From COMBO-56-21 sp041559015 (GTDB taxonomy: Archaea > Thermoplasmatota > Thermoplasmata > UBA10834): DNA of 64,000 bases. Where the stretch lies: NCBI GenBank assembly GCA_041559015.1, contig JBFFED010000003.1, positions 8,338-72,337 of the forward strand, given 5' to 3'. The position numbers were made by a program, and so were the translations under genes. Position 1 is the stretch's first letter, and each line of letters begins with the position of its first letter. The notes under the pieces are model-generated. The model saw nothing but the letters and a program-made list of their open reading frames with translations. It was not told the origin of the DNA and did no database searches. Below are positions 1 through 8,238 of this stretch, one piece after another.

Positions 1-1
1 G

Positions 2-700
2 ATAGTCGGGGAGAACGCCTTCTCACATGAGTCGGGCATACACGTCCACGGCATCCTCAGCGAGTGCTCGACATACGAGCCCATGCGCCCTGAGATAGTA
101 GGCAAAGAGAGGACTTTCGTAGTCGGGAAGCACTCGGGAGTGCATGCAGTCGACTCGAAGCTGAAGGAGTACGGGCTCGAGCTGAACCGCGACCAGATGA
201 AGGAGGTCGTCACCAGGGTCAAGAAGTGGGCCGAGTCCGGCAAGAAACTGGACGACGCTGAGCTGCTCGCAGTGGCATACGACGTACTTGGCCAGGAGGA
301 CGAGCCCGCGATCAAGCTCGAGGAGTTCACTGTCTTCACAGGTCTCAACTTCACGCCGACCGCCACGGTCGTCTTGAAGATAGATGGGGACATGAGGAGG
401 TCCTCAGAGACGGGCGTTGGACCCATAGACGCCAGCATGAGCGCCATGAGGGCGGCCGTCTCGAAGAACATCGTCCTGAAGGAGTTCAGGCTCGAGGCCA
501 TAACCGGAGGCTCGAACGCGCTCTGCGAGGTGACAGTCAAGCTCGGGGACTGCGAGGACGCCCAGCTGCTCTCCCTCGGTAAGAGCGTCGGCTCGGACAT
601 AGTCACAACGAGCGTGGACGCGATGGTAGAGGGACTCAACAGACTCTGGGCCCGGAAACTCAGCGTCTCGAACGGCAAGACTAAGAAGAAGGCCTACTGA
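2..700 (+). CDS. leuA: 2-isopropylmalate synthase, C-terminal part (5' end outside window)
   Basis: Condenses acetyl-CoA with 2-oxoisovalerate, the first step of leucine synthesis. The reading frame is already open at base 2 and encodes the family motif GENAFSHESGIHVHGIL near the end of the TIM-barrel, followed by GKHSG. The last ~110 residues match the LeuA allosteric/dimer domain (ITGGSNALCEVTVKLGD and GSDIVTTSVDAMVEGLNRL). That domain argues against the homocitrate synthase AksA, which lacks it; a citramalate synthase (CimA) remains possible because it also carries it. leuC, leuD and leuB follow on the same strand, which supports leucine biosynthesis. The N-terminal catalytic half is missing only because the window starts inside the gene. 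Confidence 0.88.
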   Translation: MVGENAFSHESGIHVHGILSECSTYEPMRPEIVGKERTFVVGKHSGVHAVDSKLKEYGLELNRDQMKEVVTRVKKWAESGKKLDDAELLAVAYDVLGQEDEPAIKLEEFTVFTGLNFTPTATVVLKIDGDMRRSSETGVGPIDASMSAMRAAVSKNIVLKEFRLEAITGGSNALCEVTVKLGDCEDAQLLSLGKSVGSDIVTTSVDAMVEGLNRLWARKLSVSNGKTKKKAY

Positions 701-732
701 GATACGGGCGTTCATCTGGCGAGGTGTGCTCT

Positions 733-1986
733 TTGGGAAGGACCATAGCCGAGAAGATACTGTCAACCAAGGCGAAGAGGAGCGTGAGCGCCGGAGACAT
801 AGTCGAGGCCGAGGTGGACTATGTGATGGTCAATGACATCACCGGCCCTGCGGCGTTCGATGAGTTCGAGGGCCTCTGCGCTCCCATCAAGAGGAACAAG
901 GTCGTCCTGATACCGGACCACTACGTGCCCAACAAAGACGTCCCATCGGCGATACAGGCGAAGAAGATGCGCGACTTCGCCAGGAAGCACAATGTGCGGA
1001 ACTACTTCGATGTGGGAGAGGGCGGGGTTTGTCACCAGCTCATGATCGAGAAGGGCTTCGTGGCCCCGGGAAGGCTCATCGTCGGGGCGGACTCCCACAC
1101 CTGCTCGTATGGCGCCCTCGGGGCGTTCGCGACCGGCATAGGCAGCACAGAGGCGGCGACGGTGTTCGCGAGGGGGGTACTCTGGTTCAAGGTGCCAGAG
1201 TCGATGAAGTTCGTGGTCGACGGAAGACTCAGGAAGCACGTGTCAGGAAAGGACATCATACTCAGGATCATAGGGGACATCGGGGTCGAGGGCGCCAGAT
1301 ACGCGTCCATGGAGGTGGAGGGCAGCTCCATATCCGCCCTGGGCGTCTCCGACAGGATAACTATCTCGAACATGGGCATCGAGGCTGGCGCTAAGGCGTG
1401 CATGATCCCGCCAGACGACAAGGTGGACTCCTACCTCAGGGACAGAGTCCGGGGAAGGTACAGGGCCGTTCTCGCGGACGAGGACGCAGCATATGTGGAT
1501 GCGACGGAGTACGACGGAAGCGAGATAGTACCCATGGTCGCGAAGCCATACCTGCCCAGCAACGTGGCCCCTGCGAGCGAAGTCGGTGTCCCGATAGACC
1601 AGGCGTACCTCGGGTCGTGCACGAACGGCCGGATAGAGGACCTCAGGGTTGCAGCGAGGCTCTTGAAGGGGAGGAGGATTCGAAAGGGCGTCCGAATGAT
1701 CGTCGTGCCCGCGACGAAGGATATCTTCGACAGAGCAGTGAAGGAGGGCCTTATGAAGGTATTCTCAGACGCTGGAGCGTACATCTCCGGCCCGACCTGT
1801 GGCGCTTGCCTCGGAGGATACATGGGCGTGCTCGCGCCTGGGGAGAGATGCATCAGCAGCACCAACCGCAACTTCGTCGGAAGGATGGGCGCGAAGGACT
1901 CCGAAGTGTACCTCGCGAGCCCTGCGGTCGTGGCCGCGAGCGCGATAAAGGGTCGCATAGCCGATCCGTCAGAGGTGCAAAGATGA
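733..1986 (+). CDS. leuC: 3-isopropylmalate dehydratase large subunit
   Basis: Large subunit of isopropylmalate isomerase, which interconverts 2- and 3-isopropylmalate using a [4Fe-4S] cluster. About 417 residues, the usual archaeal/short LeuC length. Cluster-binding cysteines are visible in GSCTNGRIEDLR and GPTCGACLGGYMG, and the aconitase-family ISSTNRNFVGRMG follows. I chose the TTG at 733 because GAGGTG at 721-726 sits six bases upstream; an in-frame GTG at 724 overlaps that site. The stop overlaps the leuD start (ATGA), so the two subunits are translationally coupled. The paralogous homoaconitase subunit (HacA/AksD) is hard to exclude by eye, but the LeuA-type gene upstream favours leucine. 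Confidence 0.9.
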   Translation: MGRTIAEKILSTKAKRSVSAGDIVEAEVDYVMVNDITGPAAFDEFEGLCAPIKRNKVVLIPDHYVPNKDVPSAIQAKKMRDFARKHNVRNYFDVGEGGVCHQLMIEKGFVAPGRLIVGADSHTCSYGALGAFATGIGSTEAATVFARGVLWFKVPESMKFVVDGRLRKHVSGKDIILRIIGDIGVEGARYASMEVEGSSISALGVSDRITISNMGIEAGAKACMIPPDDKVDSYLRDRVRGRYRAVLADEDAAYVDATEYDGSEIVPMVAKPYLPSNVAPASEVGVPIDQAYLGSCTNGRIEDLRVAARLLKGRRIRKGVRMIVVPATKDIFDRAVKEGLMKVFSDAGAYISGPTCGACLGGYMGVLAPGERCISSTNRNFVGRMGAKDSEVYLASPAVVAASAIKGRIADPSEVQR

Positions 1987-2480
1987 AGGGGACACTCAGA
2001 GGCAGGGCATGGGTGTTCGGTGACAACGTCGACACCGACCAGATCATCCCGGCGGAGTACCTCGTCACGATGGACAATCGCGAACTTGCCAGGCATGCCT
2101 TCGAGAAGGCGAAGCCCGAGTTCGCGAAGAAGGTCGAGAGAGGGGACATCGTGGTCGCAGGGCGCAACTTCGGCTGCGGCTCGAGCAGGGAGCATGCGCC
2201 TCGGGCCCTCATCGGAGCCGGGGTCTCGTGCGTGGTCGCGGAGTCCTTCGCACGTATCTTCTTCAGGAACGCCATCAACATCGGCCTTCCGGTCATAGAG
2301 GGACGGCTGCAGGCAAGAGACGGTGACATCATAGTCGCGAACCTATCCAAAGGGGTAATCAGGAACGAGTCCAGGGGAGAGAGCGTGAGCTTCGCGGCAT
2401 ATCCTACGTTCGTAATGATGCTGGTCGACAAGGGCGGTCTCATCCCATACACGAAGGAGATGCTAGGTTGCAGAAGATAG
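1983..2480 (+). CDS. leuD: 3-isopropylmalate dehydratase small subunit
   Basis: Small (swivel-domain) subunit that completes the LeuC active site. 165 residues, typical for the archaeal free-standing form. It carries the DNVDTDQIIPAEYL motif near residue 13 and the substrate-loop motif GCGSSREHAPRAL. ATG at 1983 overlaps the leuC stop by four bases. The frame stays open upstream to 1398, but that extension lies entirely inside leuC and has no family similarity. The 3' end overlaps leuB by 13 bases, so leuC-leuD-leuB look like one coupled transcript. Confidence 0.9.
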   Translation: MKGTLRGRAWVFGDNVDTDQIIPAEYLVTMDNRELARHAFEKAKPEFAKKVERGDIVVAGRNFGCGSSREHAPRALIGAGVSCVVAESFARIFFRNAINIGLPVIEGRLQARDGDIIVANLSKGVIRNESRGESVSFAAYPTFVMMLVDKGGLIPYTKEMLGCRR

Positions 2481-3586
2481 GGGTCATCCCGGGGGACGGC
2501 ATCGGCCCCGAGGTCATACGAGAGGCCAGGAAGGTCCTGGACGCGGCATCAGAGAAGCACGGTCTGGAATTCGAGTACGAAGAGCTCCCTCTGGGGGCGG
2601 CGCATTATCTCAAGACGGGTGAGGTGCTCTCGGACGAAACCCTGCAGAGGCTCTCGAAGAAGAACGCCTTGCTCCTCGGGGCTATGGGGGATCCGAGGGT
2701 CCCGCCAGGGCTCCTCGAGAAGGGTGTGCTCCTCAGGCTGAGGTTCCATTTCGACCAGTACGTGAACCTGAGGCCCGTCAAGCTGTACGAGGGCGTCCCC
2801 TCGCCCCTTGCGAACTCAAGGAAGGTCGACATGACCTTCGTGAGGGAGAACACGGAGGATTTCTACGTCGGCCTAGGGGCGAGGGTCAGGAAAGGGCTCT
2901 CGAACAACAAGTTCGACCTGAGGAGGCGGGCCTACGAGGTGAAGTTCGACGTCGGGGTCGAGCTCGAGGACGAGGACGACCTCGCCTACCAGATAGGTGT
3001 CATCTCAAAGCACGGGGCCAGGAGGATCATAGAGTTCGCATTCCAGCTGGCCAAGAGGAAGGGCGTCGACCTCGTCACATCCGTCGACAAGGCGAACGTC
3101 TTGACCGAGGCCTACGGCCTGTGGCGGGAGATGGTCGATGAAGTCTCCGCGAGTCATGGCATCGCCAGGGAGTTCCAGTACGTGGACGCCGTCGCTCTGC
3201 ACATGGTGAGGAACCCCGAGCGCTTCAAGATCCTCGTGACGCCAAACCTCTTCGGGGACATCCTGACAGACCTGGGTGCAGCGCTCCAAGGAGGCCTTGG
3301 TCTCGCTCCGTCCGGCAACATCAACCCTGTCGGCGTGAGCATGTTCGAGCCAGTCCACGGCTCCGCGCCGGATATAGCCGGGAAGGGGATGGCCAATCCG
3401 ATAGGCGCGATACTCTCGTCAGCTCTCATGCTCGAGATGCTCGGCCATGCGAAGGCGGCGACGGACATTGAGGATGCGGTCAAGACGGTCCTACGCAGAG
3501 GGGACAACAGAACACCTGACATGGGCGGCGACTCGACAACCTCCCGAATGGGGGAGGCTGTCGTCTCGGAACTACGCATGAAGTAA
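2468..3586 (+). CDS. leuB: 3-isopropylmalate dehydrogenase (IDH/IPMDH family)
   Basis: NAD-dependent beta-decarboxylating dehydrogenase, third leucine-specific step. 372 residues. Motifs in order are IPGDGIGPEV at the N-terminus, LRFHFDQYVNLRPVKL (substrate arginines), RENTEDFYVG, TPNLFGDILTDLGAALQGG (metal-binding aspartates) and HGSAPDIAGKGMANP for the cofactor pocket. The start is TTG at 2468 with AAGGAGA at 2454-2460; no better start fits. It overlaps leuD by 13 bases and is probably the last gene of the leu operon, since a strong TATA-like region and a different class of gene follow. Isohomocitrate or tartrate dehydrogenase activities cannot be excluded from sequence alone. Confidence 0.88.
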   Translation: MQKIGVIPGDGIGPEVIREARKVLDAASEKHGLEFEYEELPLGAAHYLKTGEVLSDETLQRLSKKNALLLGAMGDPRVPPGLLEKGVLLRLRFHFDQYVNLRPVKLYEGVPSPLANSRKVDMTFVRENTEDFYVGLGARVRKGLSNNKFDLRRRAYEVKFDVGVELEDEDDLAYQIGVISKHGARRIIEFAFQLAKRKGVDLVTSVDKANVLTEAYGLWREMVDEVSASHGIAREFQYVDAVALHMVRNPERFKILVTPNLFGDILTDLGAALQGGLGLAPSGNINPVGVSMFEPVHGSAPDIAGKGMANPIGAILSSALMLEMLGHAKAATDIEDAVKTVLRRGDNRTPDMGGDSTTSRMGEAVVSELRMK

Positions 3587-3673
3587 CGCTATCGCTTTGT
3601 CCACTCTGGGTCACGCGACCGCGGACCCTGGAGGCTTCGGCCGATTCGCACTTCTCGATGTCATTCTGGCATA

Positions 3674-3692
3674 GTTATAAGTAGGTATAAAT
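3674..3692 (+). promoter_or_regulatory. Archaeal TATA box region
   Basis: Two overlapping AT-rich boxes (GTTATAAG and GGTATAAAT) stand out in a GC-rich background about 40-55 bases ahead of the following coding start. They separate the leu operon from the winged-helix gene. Confidence 0.55.
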
Positions 3693-3728
3693 CGATTTGA
3701 AGCAAATCAGGACACCTAGGTGGATGGG

Positions 3729-5186
3729 ATGACGCAGGTTTTGCCGCTTCAGAAGGAGAAGGCTCTGGAGGCCGGGGAGTTCCTCACGAACAACGTGTCG
3801 AGGGCGGTAGTGTACGCCCTCCTGCACAAGCAGCCGTTGACCAGACGGGAGATTGAGAAGAGTCCGCTAACGGATTCGATGAGGAGGCTGTCGCTGAGCG
3901 CGCAGACGAGACGGCTGAAGGACAAGAGCGACGTCCAGATGAGGACCCTGCTCGCGAAGGGCGTCGACTGTGGCGTGCTCGTGTCGCTGACCTCGAAGAG
4001 GCAGAACTACTACTTCCTGAACTCGGACCTGAGGATAGAGCCGGCACCAATCAGGGAACCTTTCGGGAAGACCGACGAGGTGGCCCTCTCGGCGTTCCTC
4101 GACAGATCGTTCTCGCACACTCCCGGTCAGGCGGTCCTTCCCAGCTGGGGCACCGCCGCCGACCACACTATCCTGCCGGTGCCGTACATCGATACCCCGA
4201 AATCCCTTGTGCTCTGGCTCAGCTGGCTCATCACCCCGACCAGAAGGGAGATACTCAACCTCATCGCCTCGAAGGGGCCGATGACGAGGCCGAAGCTGCG
4301 CTCAGACCTCGGCTTCTGGGCAGACCGGATCGTCGCCAAAGAGGGCCTCCCCGCAGGCATACTGGAGAGAGAGGACGCCAGGATACGCTACCAGTTCTCC
4401 ACGTTCAGCTTCTCGAAGCTCAAGACGAAGAAGGATGACGAGAGGAAGAAATCCTGGACCGCGTTCCCGCCCTCGTTCTGGCTCACGCGCTCATTCGAAC
4501 CCCTGAAGTGCATCATGGGCATCTCCAAGCATATGGGCGACAGGAAGCCCGACGCGACCCCCATGGCCGTCCTGGAGGAGGCGGCCAAGGAGAACCCGAC
4601 AGTCGTCGAGAAGAACAGGAGGGAATTCCTTGAGGTCAACTTCCTCGAGAGGATGAGCTTCTACGCGGTGTACCACTCCTCGGGAGACCCCGCGATCAAG
4701 ATCTCGGCGGACTCGCTCGTGCCCGAGAAGGTCACTTACAACGCGCCCGAGCACCCGTTGATATGGATATCGAGAACGGATGAGGATCATGCGGGCGCGC
4801 GGCTGGACTTCAAGCACGAGGCTGCCAAGATGCTGCTCTCCAAGAGGACAAAGGAAGAGCAGATAGACTTCATGGAGAGGATGCTCAAGGACCTCGCGCT
4901 GGAGAGGATAGGGAGCGTACTCGAGGACCACGAGAAGAAGCTTGAGAAGGACCTCGCAGAGCTTAGGGCGAGGTCGTTCGGCCTCGGGACAGAGGCGCTT
5001 ACGAAGGTGGCTGGGCTAGAGGTCAACCGCGAGGAGATACTCATCGAGAAGAGGTACTTCGAGAAGTTCATGGACCTACTGATCCCCGGATCGATATCCA
5101 AGAAGCGGATGAAGGAGACCGAGCAACTCCTCGAGGCGATTCGTGAGGGGGAGCAGGCGAAGGACGAGGAGCGCAACCCTGAATAG
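3729..5186 (+). CDS. Uncharacterised protein with two winged-helix-like segments and C-terminal helical region
   Basis: No family recognised. About 485 residues. Residues ~15-95 look like a winged helix-turn-helix (AVVYALLHKQPLTRREIEKS...), and a second such block begins near residue 165 (ITPTRREILNLIASKGPMTRP). The last ~130 residues are charged and helical (KRTKEEQIDFMERMLKDLAL...), likely a coiled coil or dimerisation region. The start is taken as ATG at 3729 because AGGTGG at 3718-3723 is well spaced; GTG at 3720 is an alternative. It has its own promoter and no obvious operon partner. A DNA-binding regulator is a reasonable inference, but the target is unknown. Confidence 0.6.
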   Translation: MTQVLPLQKEKALEAGEFLTNNVSRAVVYALLHKQPLTRREIEKSPLTDSMRRLSLSAQTRRLKDKSDVQMRTLLAKGVDCGVLVSLTSKRQNYYFLNSDLRIEPAPIREPFGKTDEVALSAFLDRSFSHTPGQAVLPSWGTAADHTILPVPYIDTPKSLVLWLSWLITPTRREILNLIASKGPMTRPKLRSDLGFWADRIVAKEGLPAGILEREDARIRYQFSTFSFSKLKTKKDDERKKSWTAFPPSFWLTRSFEPLKCIMGISKHMGDRKPDATPMAVLEEAAKENPTVVEKNRREFLEVNFLERMSFYAVYHSSGDPAIKISADSLVPEKVTYNAPEHPLIWISRTDEDHAGARLDFKHEAAKMLLSKRTKEEQIDFMERMLKDLALERIGSVLEDHEKKLEKDLAELRARSFGLGTEALTKVAGLEVNREEILIEKRYFEKFMDLLIPGSISKKRMKETEQLLEAIREGEQAKDEERNPE

Positions 5187-5198
5187 TCAAGGACTGCA

Positions 5199-5846
5199 TT
5201 GGCCTGCGGCGGACCATCTGCGGGCTCGGTGAATCGCTTGGTCGAGGGAGACAAGAGGGTATCGGCGCTAATCAGAGAGGCCAGAAGGCTCGGAGCGACT
5301 CATGCGAAGGCAATCCCCGTCCGAGACATATTCATCGACGAGCGAGTACGGCTCAAGTGCACGATCCCATTGTGCCAGAACTTCGGCCGGCACCTCACGT
5401 GCCCCCCGAACCTGATCTCCCTCGAGGAATTCAGGAGGGCGCTCAAGGCATATCGCCTCGCGTTGCTCATACAGCTTGAATCTGACGTGGACTCGGAGGA
5501 CAAATCGAGGCGAAGGCTCGATGGAAAGATGGCCAGCCAGCTCCGCAAGAAGACAGGAGCGCGCGAGTTGGAGAAGAGGCTGCACGCGATAGTCAATGAC
5601 CTCGAAGCCATGGCCTTCAAGAATGGATTCTACTTTGCGGCTGGCCTGATCGGGAGCGAGTGCCTCCTCTGCGAGAATTGCGTTGGACAATCTGGGAAAG
5701 AAGCATGCAGGCATCCATTCCAGGCGAGACCGTCGATGCAGGCAGTCGGGATAGATGTCATCAAGACCTCCGGGAAGGCTGGCCTGCCAGTGATACTGTC
5801 TTCAAGGACCAAGGTCAGATGGACCGGGCTCCTGCTCCTGCACTGA
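5199..5846 (+). CDS. DUF2284 family predicted metal-binding protein
   Basis: Cysteine-rich cytosolic protein of the DUF2284 type, function unknown. The diagnostic N-terminal cluster KCTIPLCQNFGRHLTCPP and the C-terminal cluster CLLCENCVGQSGKEACRHP are both present, consistent with iron-sulfur or zinc binding. 215 residues, normal for the family. The start is TTG at 5199 with CAAGGA at 5188-5193; GTG at 5229 is a second option and would remove ten residues. It lies 12 bases behind the winged-helix gene, so the two may be co-transcribed. Confidence 0.72.
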   Translation: MACGGPSAGSVNRLVEGDKRVSALIREARRLGATHAKAIPVRDIFIDERVRLKCTIPLCQNFGRHLTCPPNLISLEEFRRALKAYRLALLIQLESDVDSEDKSRRRLDGKMASQLRKKTGARELEKRLHAIVNDLEAMAFKNGFYFAAGLIGSECLLCENCVGQSGKEACRHPFQARPSMQAVGIDVIKTSGKAGLPVILSSRTKVRWTGLLLLH

Positions 5847-6022
5847 CAGCGCATCAGGTGTCGGTGGCATTGCGGGTTCCTCATCAGTCGCCCAAATCGC
5901 ACAGAGACGTCTGCTATTACATAAGACGCATAGTCTTGGAATTGAAGTTGGATGGCGTCGCCTATCCAGAGCCGAGAGGCCAACATCTTTATCCGGGCAT
6001 GACATTAGCCCACCTTGACAAG

Positions 6023-6032
6023 GAGTATAAGC
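6023..6032 (+). promoter_or_regulatory. TATA box of MarR-like regulator
   Basis: GAGTATAAGC sits ~22-31 bases ahead of the ATG at 6054, the spacing expected for a leaderless archaeal transcript. Confidence 0.55.
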
Positions 6033-6053
6033 ACGCATTAGGATACATTAGAA

Positions 6054-6464
6054 ATGACTTATGAATTGCTTATGGATGTGACCGCGATGTTGACGAAGAG
6101 GGAGACACAGATACTCGAGGTTCTTAGAAAGGGCATACACTCACCAACCATGGTGGCGTCGGAACTTGGGATTACGCAATCCGGCGCGACCCAGGCGCTT
6201 CAGAAGCTCGAGAAGAAGGGTGCACTCACGAGGACCAGGGTCGGAAGGAACGTGCTATACCGGCCGGTCGAGGAACCCAGCCAGCCGAACGGGCCGCAGA
6301 CAGATGAAGATATCGAACTGATAAGAGAATCGTATCACTCTTTGTCGAAGGTGTGGTCGCACCTCCTCAGGCTCGATCTGACACACGAGGAACTGGCGAA
6401 GGTGAGAGAGGCCAGGAACCTCCTGGAGGAGATACTCGTGAGCAGAGGCAAGAGCCTGGATTGA
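6054..6464 (+). CDS. MarR/ArsR-like winged-helix transcriptional regulator
   Basis: 136-residue putative transcription factor. Residues ~14-75 form a clear winged helix: TKRETQILEVLRKG, then a recognition segment SELGITQSGATQALQKLEKKG and the wing TRTRVGRNVLYRP. The C-terminal ~55 residues are helical and probably mediate dimerisation. No ligand-binding cysteines or metal motif are visible. ATG at 6054 is placed by the TATA box; ATG at 6072 is an in-frame alternative. The neighbouring genes do not identify a target. Confidence 0.7.
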   Translation: MTYELLMDVTAMLTKRETQILEVLRKGIHSPTMVASELGITQSGATQALQKLEKKGALTRTRVGRNVLYRPVEEPSQPNGPQTDEDIELIRESYHSLSKVWSHLLRLDLTHEELAKVREARNLLEEILVSRGKSLD

Positions 6465-6484
6465 GACTGCCAAGACGAGCTAGG

Positions 6485-6862
6485 TCACTTCAGTAGAACG
6501 TTGGCCTTCTTCGGGTTGTCTACAGTGAATGCGATCTCGGTCGTGCCACCGTCCTTTCCCAGTATGTAGACAGCGTCGACGTTCACCATCCCTCGAGCCA
6601 GCTTCTGGGCCATCTTGCCGAGCTCCCCCGGCCTGTCAAGCATCCTCACGGATATCACATCACGCTGGTCGAAAGCAATTCCGTGCCTGGACAGCGCGGA
6701 TTTCGTCGTCACCTCGTCGTCCGTGACCACTCGGATCAGGGCCTTCTCGCCACCACGCTCGCTCGCGATGGCCCTTATGTTCACGCCTTGCTTTCCAAGC
6801 AACTCGCATACCTTGGCCAGCTCGCCGGGTCTGTTCTGGACGTAGACGTCGAACTCCTTCAA
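6485..6862 (-). CDS. Tandem ACT-domain protein
   Basis: 125-residue protein made of two ACT domains and nothing else. The first half reads YVQNRPGELAKVCELLG...NIRAI and the second VRMLDRPGELGKMAQKLA...NVDAVYIL, the usual ligand-binding beta-alpha-beta repeats that sense amino acids. The start is TTG at 6862 with AGGTG a few bases upstream; no ATG fits. A paralogue with the same layout lies at 59695-60072. Stand-alone ACT pairs usually act as small-molecule sensors, but the effector and partner here are unknown. Confidence 0.8.
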   Translation of the reverse strand: MKEFDVYVQNRPGELAKVCELLGKQGVNIRAIASERGGEKALIRVVTDDEVTTKSALSRHGIAFDQRDVISVRMLDRPGELGKMAQKLARGMVNVDAVYILGKDGGTTEIAFTVDNPKKANVLLK

Positions 6863-6898
6863 ACACGAACACCTGAGCAGTCATCGCAACCCTCCGGT

Positions 6899-6927
6899 AA
6901 AAACTGTTCCCCGCGGGCTTCCCGCGG
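6899..6927 (-). terminator. Hairpin plus T-run terminator of the CorA-like gene
   Basis: A perfect 7-bp stem (CCGCGGG / CCCGCGG, 3-base loop) at 6911-6927 is followed on the minus strand by a T-run at 6899-6903. It begins 10 bases after the CorA-like stop codon. This is a bacterial-style intrinsic terminator shape in an archaeal context. Confidence 0.6.
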
Positions 6928-6936
6928 CTCGAACGC

Positions 6937-8100
6937 TCAAGCGGGCTCAGGACCTCTCGGCAGTTGAACCTTCTTCTTGACCCACCAGTAAGCCAAGTAT
7001 GTCGCCTCGACAGTGGTGACCGTGAGTATGACCAGGTACCATGTCAACGTCTGAGTATCGAGGCCGACAAGCGAACCGAAGATCGTGGCGAGAGTGTTCG
7101 GGACCAGGACTGCAGTGCCGAGGATCGTCAGCCAGGTCATGGTCAGCGCCATCCTGTTGTTCAACACCTGGAGCTGGTTGTTGTAGAGGGCCTGCAGCAC
7201 CTCCAGGCCGGAGGCCAGCACCTCGGACATGTGCTCGCTGAGGGATATCTGCCTGTTCACATCCTCGACAAGAAGGCCCACATGGGTGAGCATCTTGGGG
7301 CTATCGGAGATCAGTGCCGCGTCCCCGTACCTCAGGGAGTGGAGCACGTCGAGCGTTCTCCAGAGTGTGTTGAGATAGGAGATGAGCGTGTGCTTCAGGT
7401 CGTATATCTGCTTTCCAATCTCCAGTCTGGCCTTGGTGGTGTCAAGGAGGAGCTGGCTCATGTTGTCCCCCTGCTCCTCGATCTCCCTAAGGTACTCGAA
7501 GTTCCTCGAGTTGTTCTCGTCCAGTATCCTGACAAGCAGCATCGTCAGCTTGTCCTGCAGAGGCATGGACGCCGGCAGCTTGCGCATGAAGGTGTCCGCG
7601 TACCTCGCGAACTGCACGAGCCTGACTACCTCTTCGCTGTGGATCGTGACTATCAGGTCCTTCCTGACCAGTATGAGGAGTGGGTAGGACTGAAGGTCGA
7701 GGCCGGTTATCTTGACTGCGGGCACCATGATCCCGATCTCGGTCTCCCTGTCCTCGAAGCTCGAATGATAACCCTTGAGCATCTCCGGCACCAATGACGC
7801 GCTGAAACCTAGCATCGTGGCAATGGCCGAGCCGTCCTTCTCAAGATCGCACACCGGGAAGTTGACCCAGGCGATCGTGGAATTCTGCAGGGTCGAGATG
7901 AACTCGCTTGGGGAATCGCCGAGTATCCTAACAGGCTTGCCCTCGTGAGGGAGGGAGACGCACACGGCCTTCGGGAGACCGGCCTTGCACTTGTCCTGGT
8001 CGGGGACCGGTTCCCGGGCGGGTTCCGCCCTCTCCTTGACCTGCTTCCTCGTCTCTGCCTTTGCCCCCTTCGCTGCCAATATTACGCCCTCCGATCGCAC
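6937..8100 (-). CDS. CorA-like divalent cation channel, GMN motif absent
   Basis: Resembles CorA/ZntB-type Mg2+/Zn2+ channels: a long N-terminal cytosolic domain, a charged helical stalk (LLVEDVNRQISLSEHMSEV), then two C-terminal membrane helices (MTWLTILGTAVLVPNTLATI and LTWYLVILTVTTVEATYLAY) and a basic tail. 387 residues. The family's signature Gly-Met-Asn at the end of helix 1 is replaced by FGSLVGL. The start is GTG at 8100. Transport specificity cannot be inferred without the selectivity motif, and the protein may be a divergent or regulatory member. It diverges from thrS. Confidence 0.72.
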   Translation of the reverse strand: MRSEGVILAAKGAKAETRKQVKERAEPAREPVPDQDKCKAGLPKAVCVSLPHEGKPVRILGDSPSEFISTLQNSTIAWVNFPVCDLEKDGSAIATMLGFSASLVPEMLKGYHSSFEDRETEIGIMVPAVKITGLDLQSYPLLILVRKDLIVTIHSEEVVRLVQFARYADTFMRKLPASMPLQDKLTMLLVRILDENNSRNFEYLREIEEQGDNMSQLLLDTTKARLEIGKQIYDLKHTLISYLNTLWRTLDVLHSLRYGDAALISDSPKMLTHVGLLVEDVNRQISLSEHMSEVLASGLEVLQALYNNQLQVLNNRMALTMTWLTILGTAVLVPNTLATIFGSLVGLDTQTLTWYLVILTVTTVEATYLAYWWVKKKVQLPRGPEPA

Positions 8101-8200
8101 CCTTTCGCCGAGGCCTTGGCACCCGTATCCAACGACAGGCCTGAAGTACGTTTCGATGCGTCGTAGGGCGGCTAGTCCAGATGCCTCCTTCCATGCATTG

Positions 8201-8210
8201 TTTTAATATG
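8201..8210 (+). promoter_or_regulatory. TATA box of thrS
   Basis: TTTTAATATG, ~29-38 bases ahead of the thrS ATG at 8239, in otherwise GC-rich DNA. Confidence 0.55.
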
Positions 8211-8238
8211 CCCCTCGTCATTTCGACGCCCGAGCACC

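Noticed and set aside
1398..1982. Long N-terminal extension of the leuD frame
   Set aside because: It lies wholly inside leuC in another frame, has low-complexity arginine/glycine composition and no family similarity. The ATG at 1983 overlaps the leuC stop as expected.
2..3586. Reading the first four genes as the AksA/AksD/AksE/AksF (coenzyme B) set
   Set aside because: The first gene carries the LeuA-type C-terminal regulatory domain, which AksA lacks, so leucine synthesis is preferred. The dehydratase and dehydrogenase alone would not decide.
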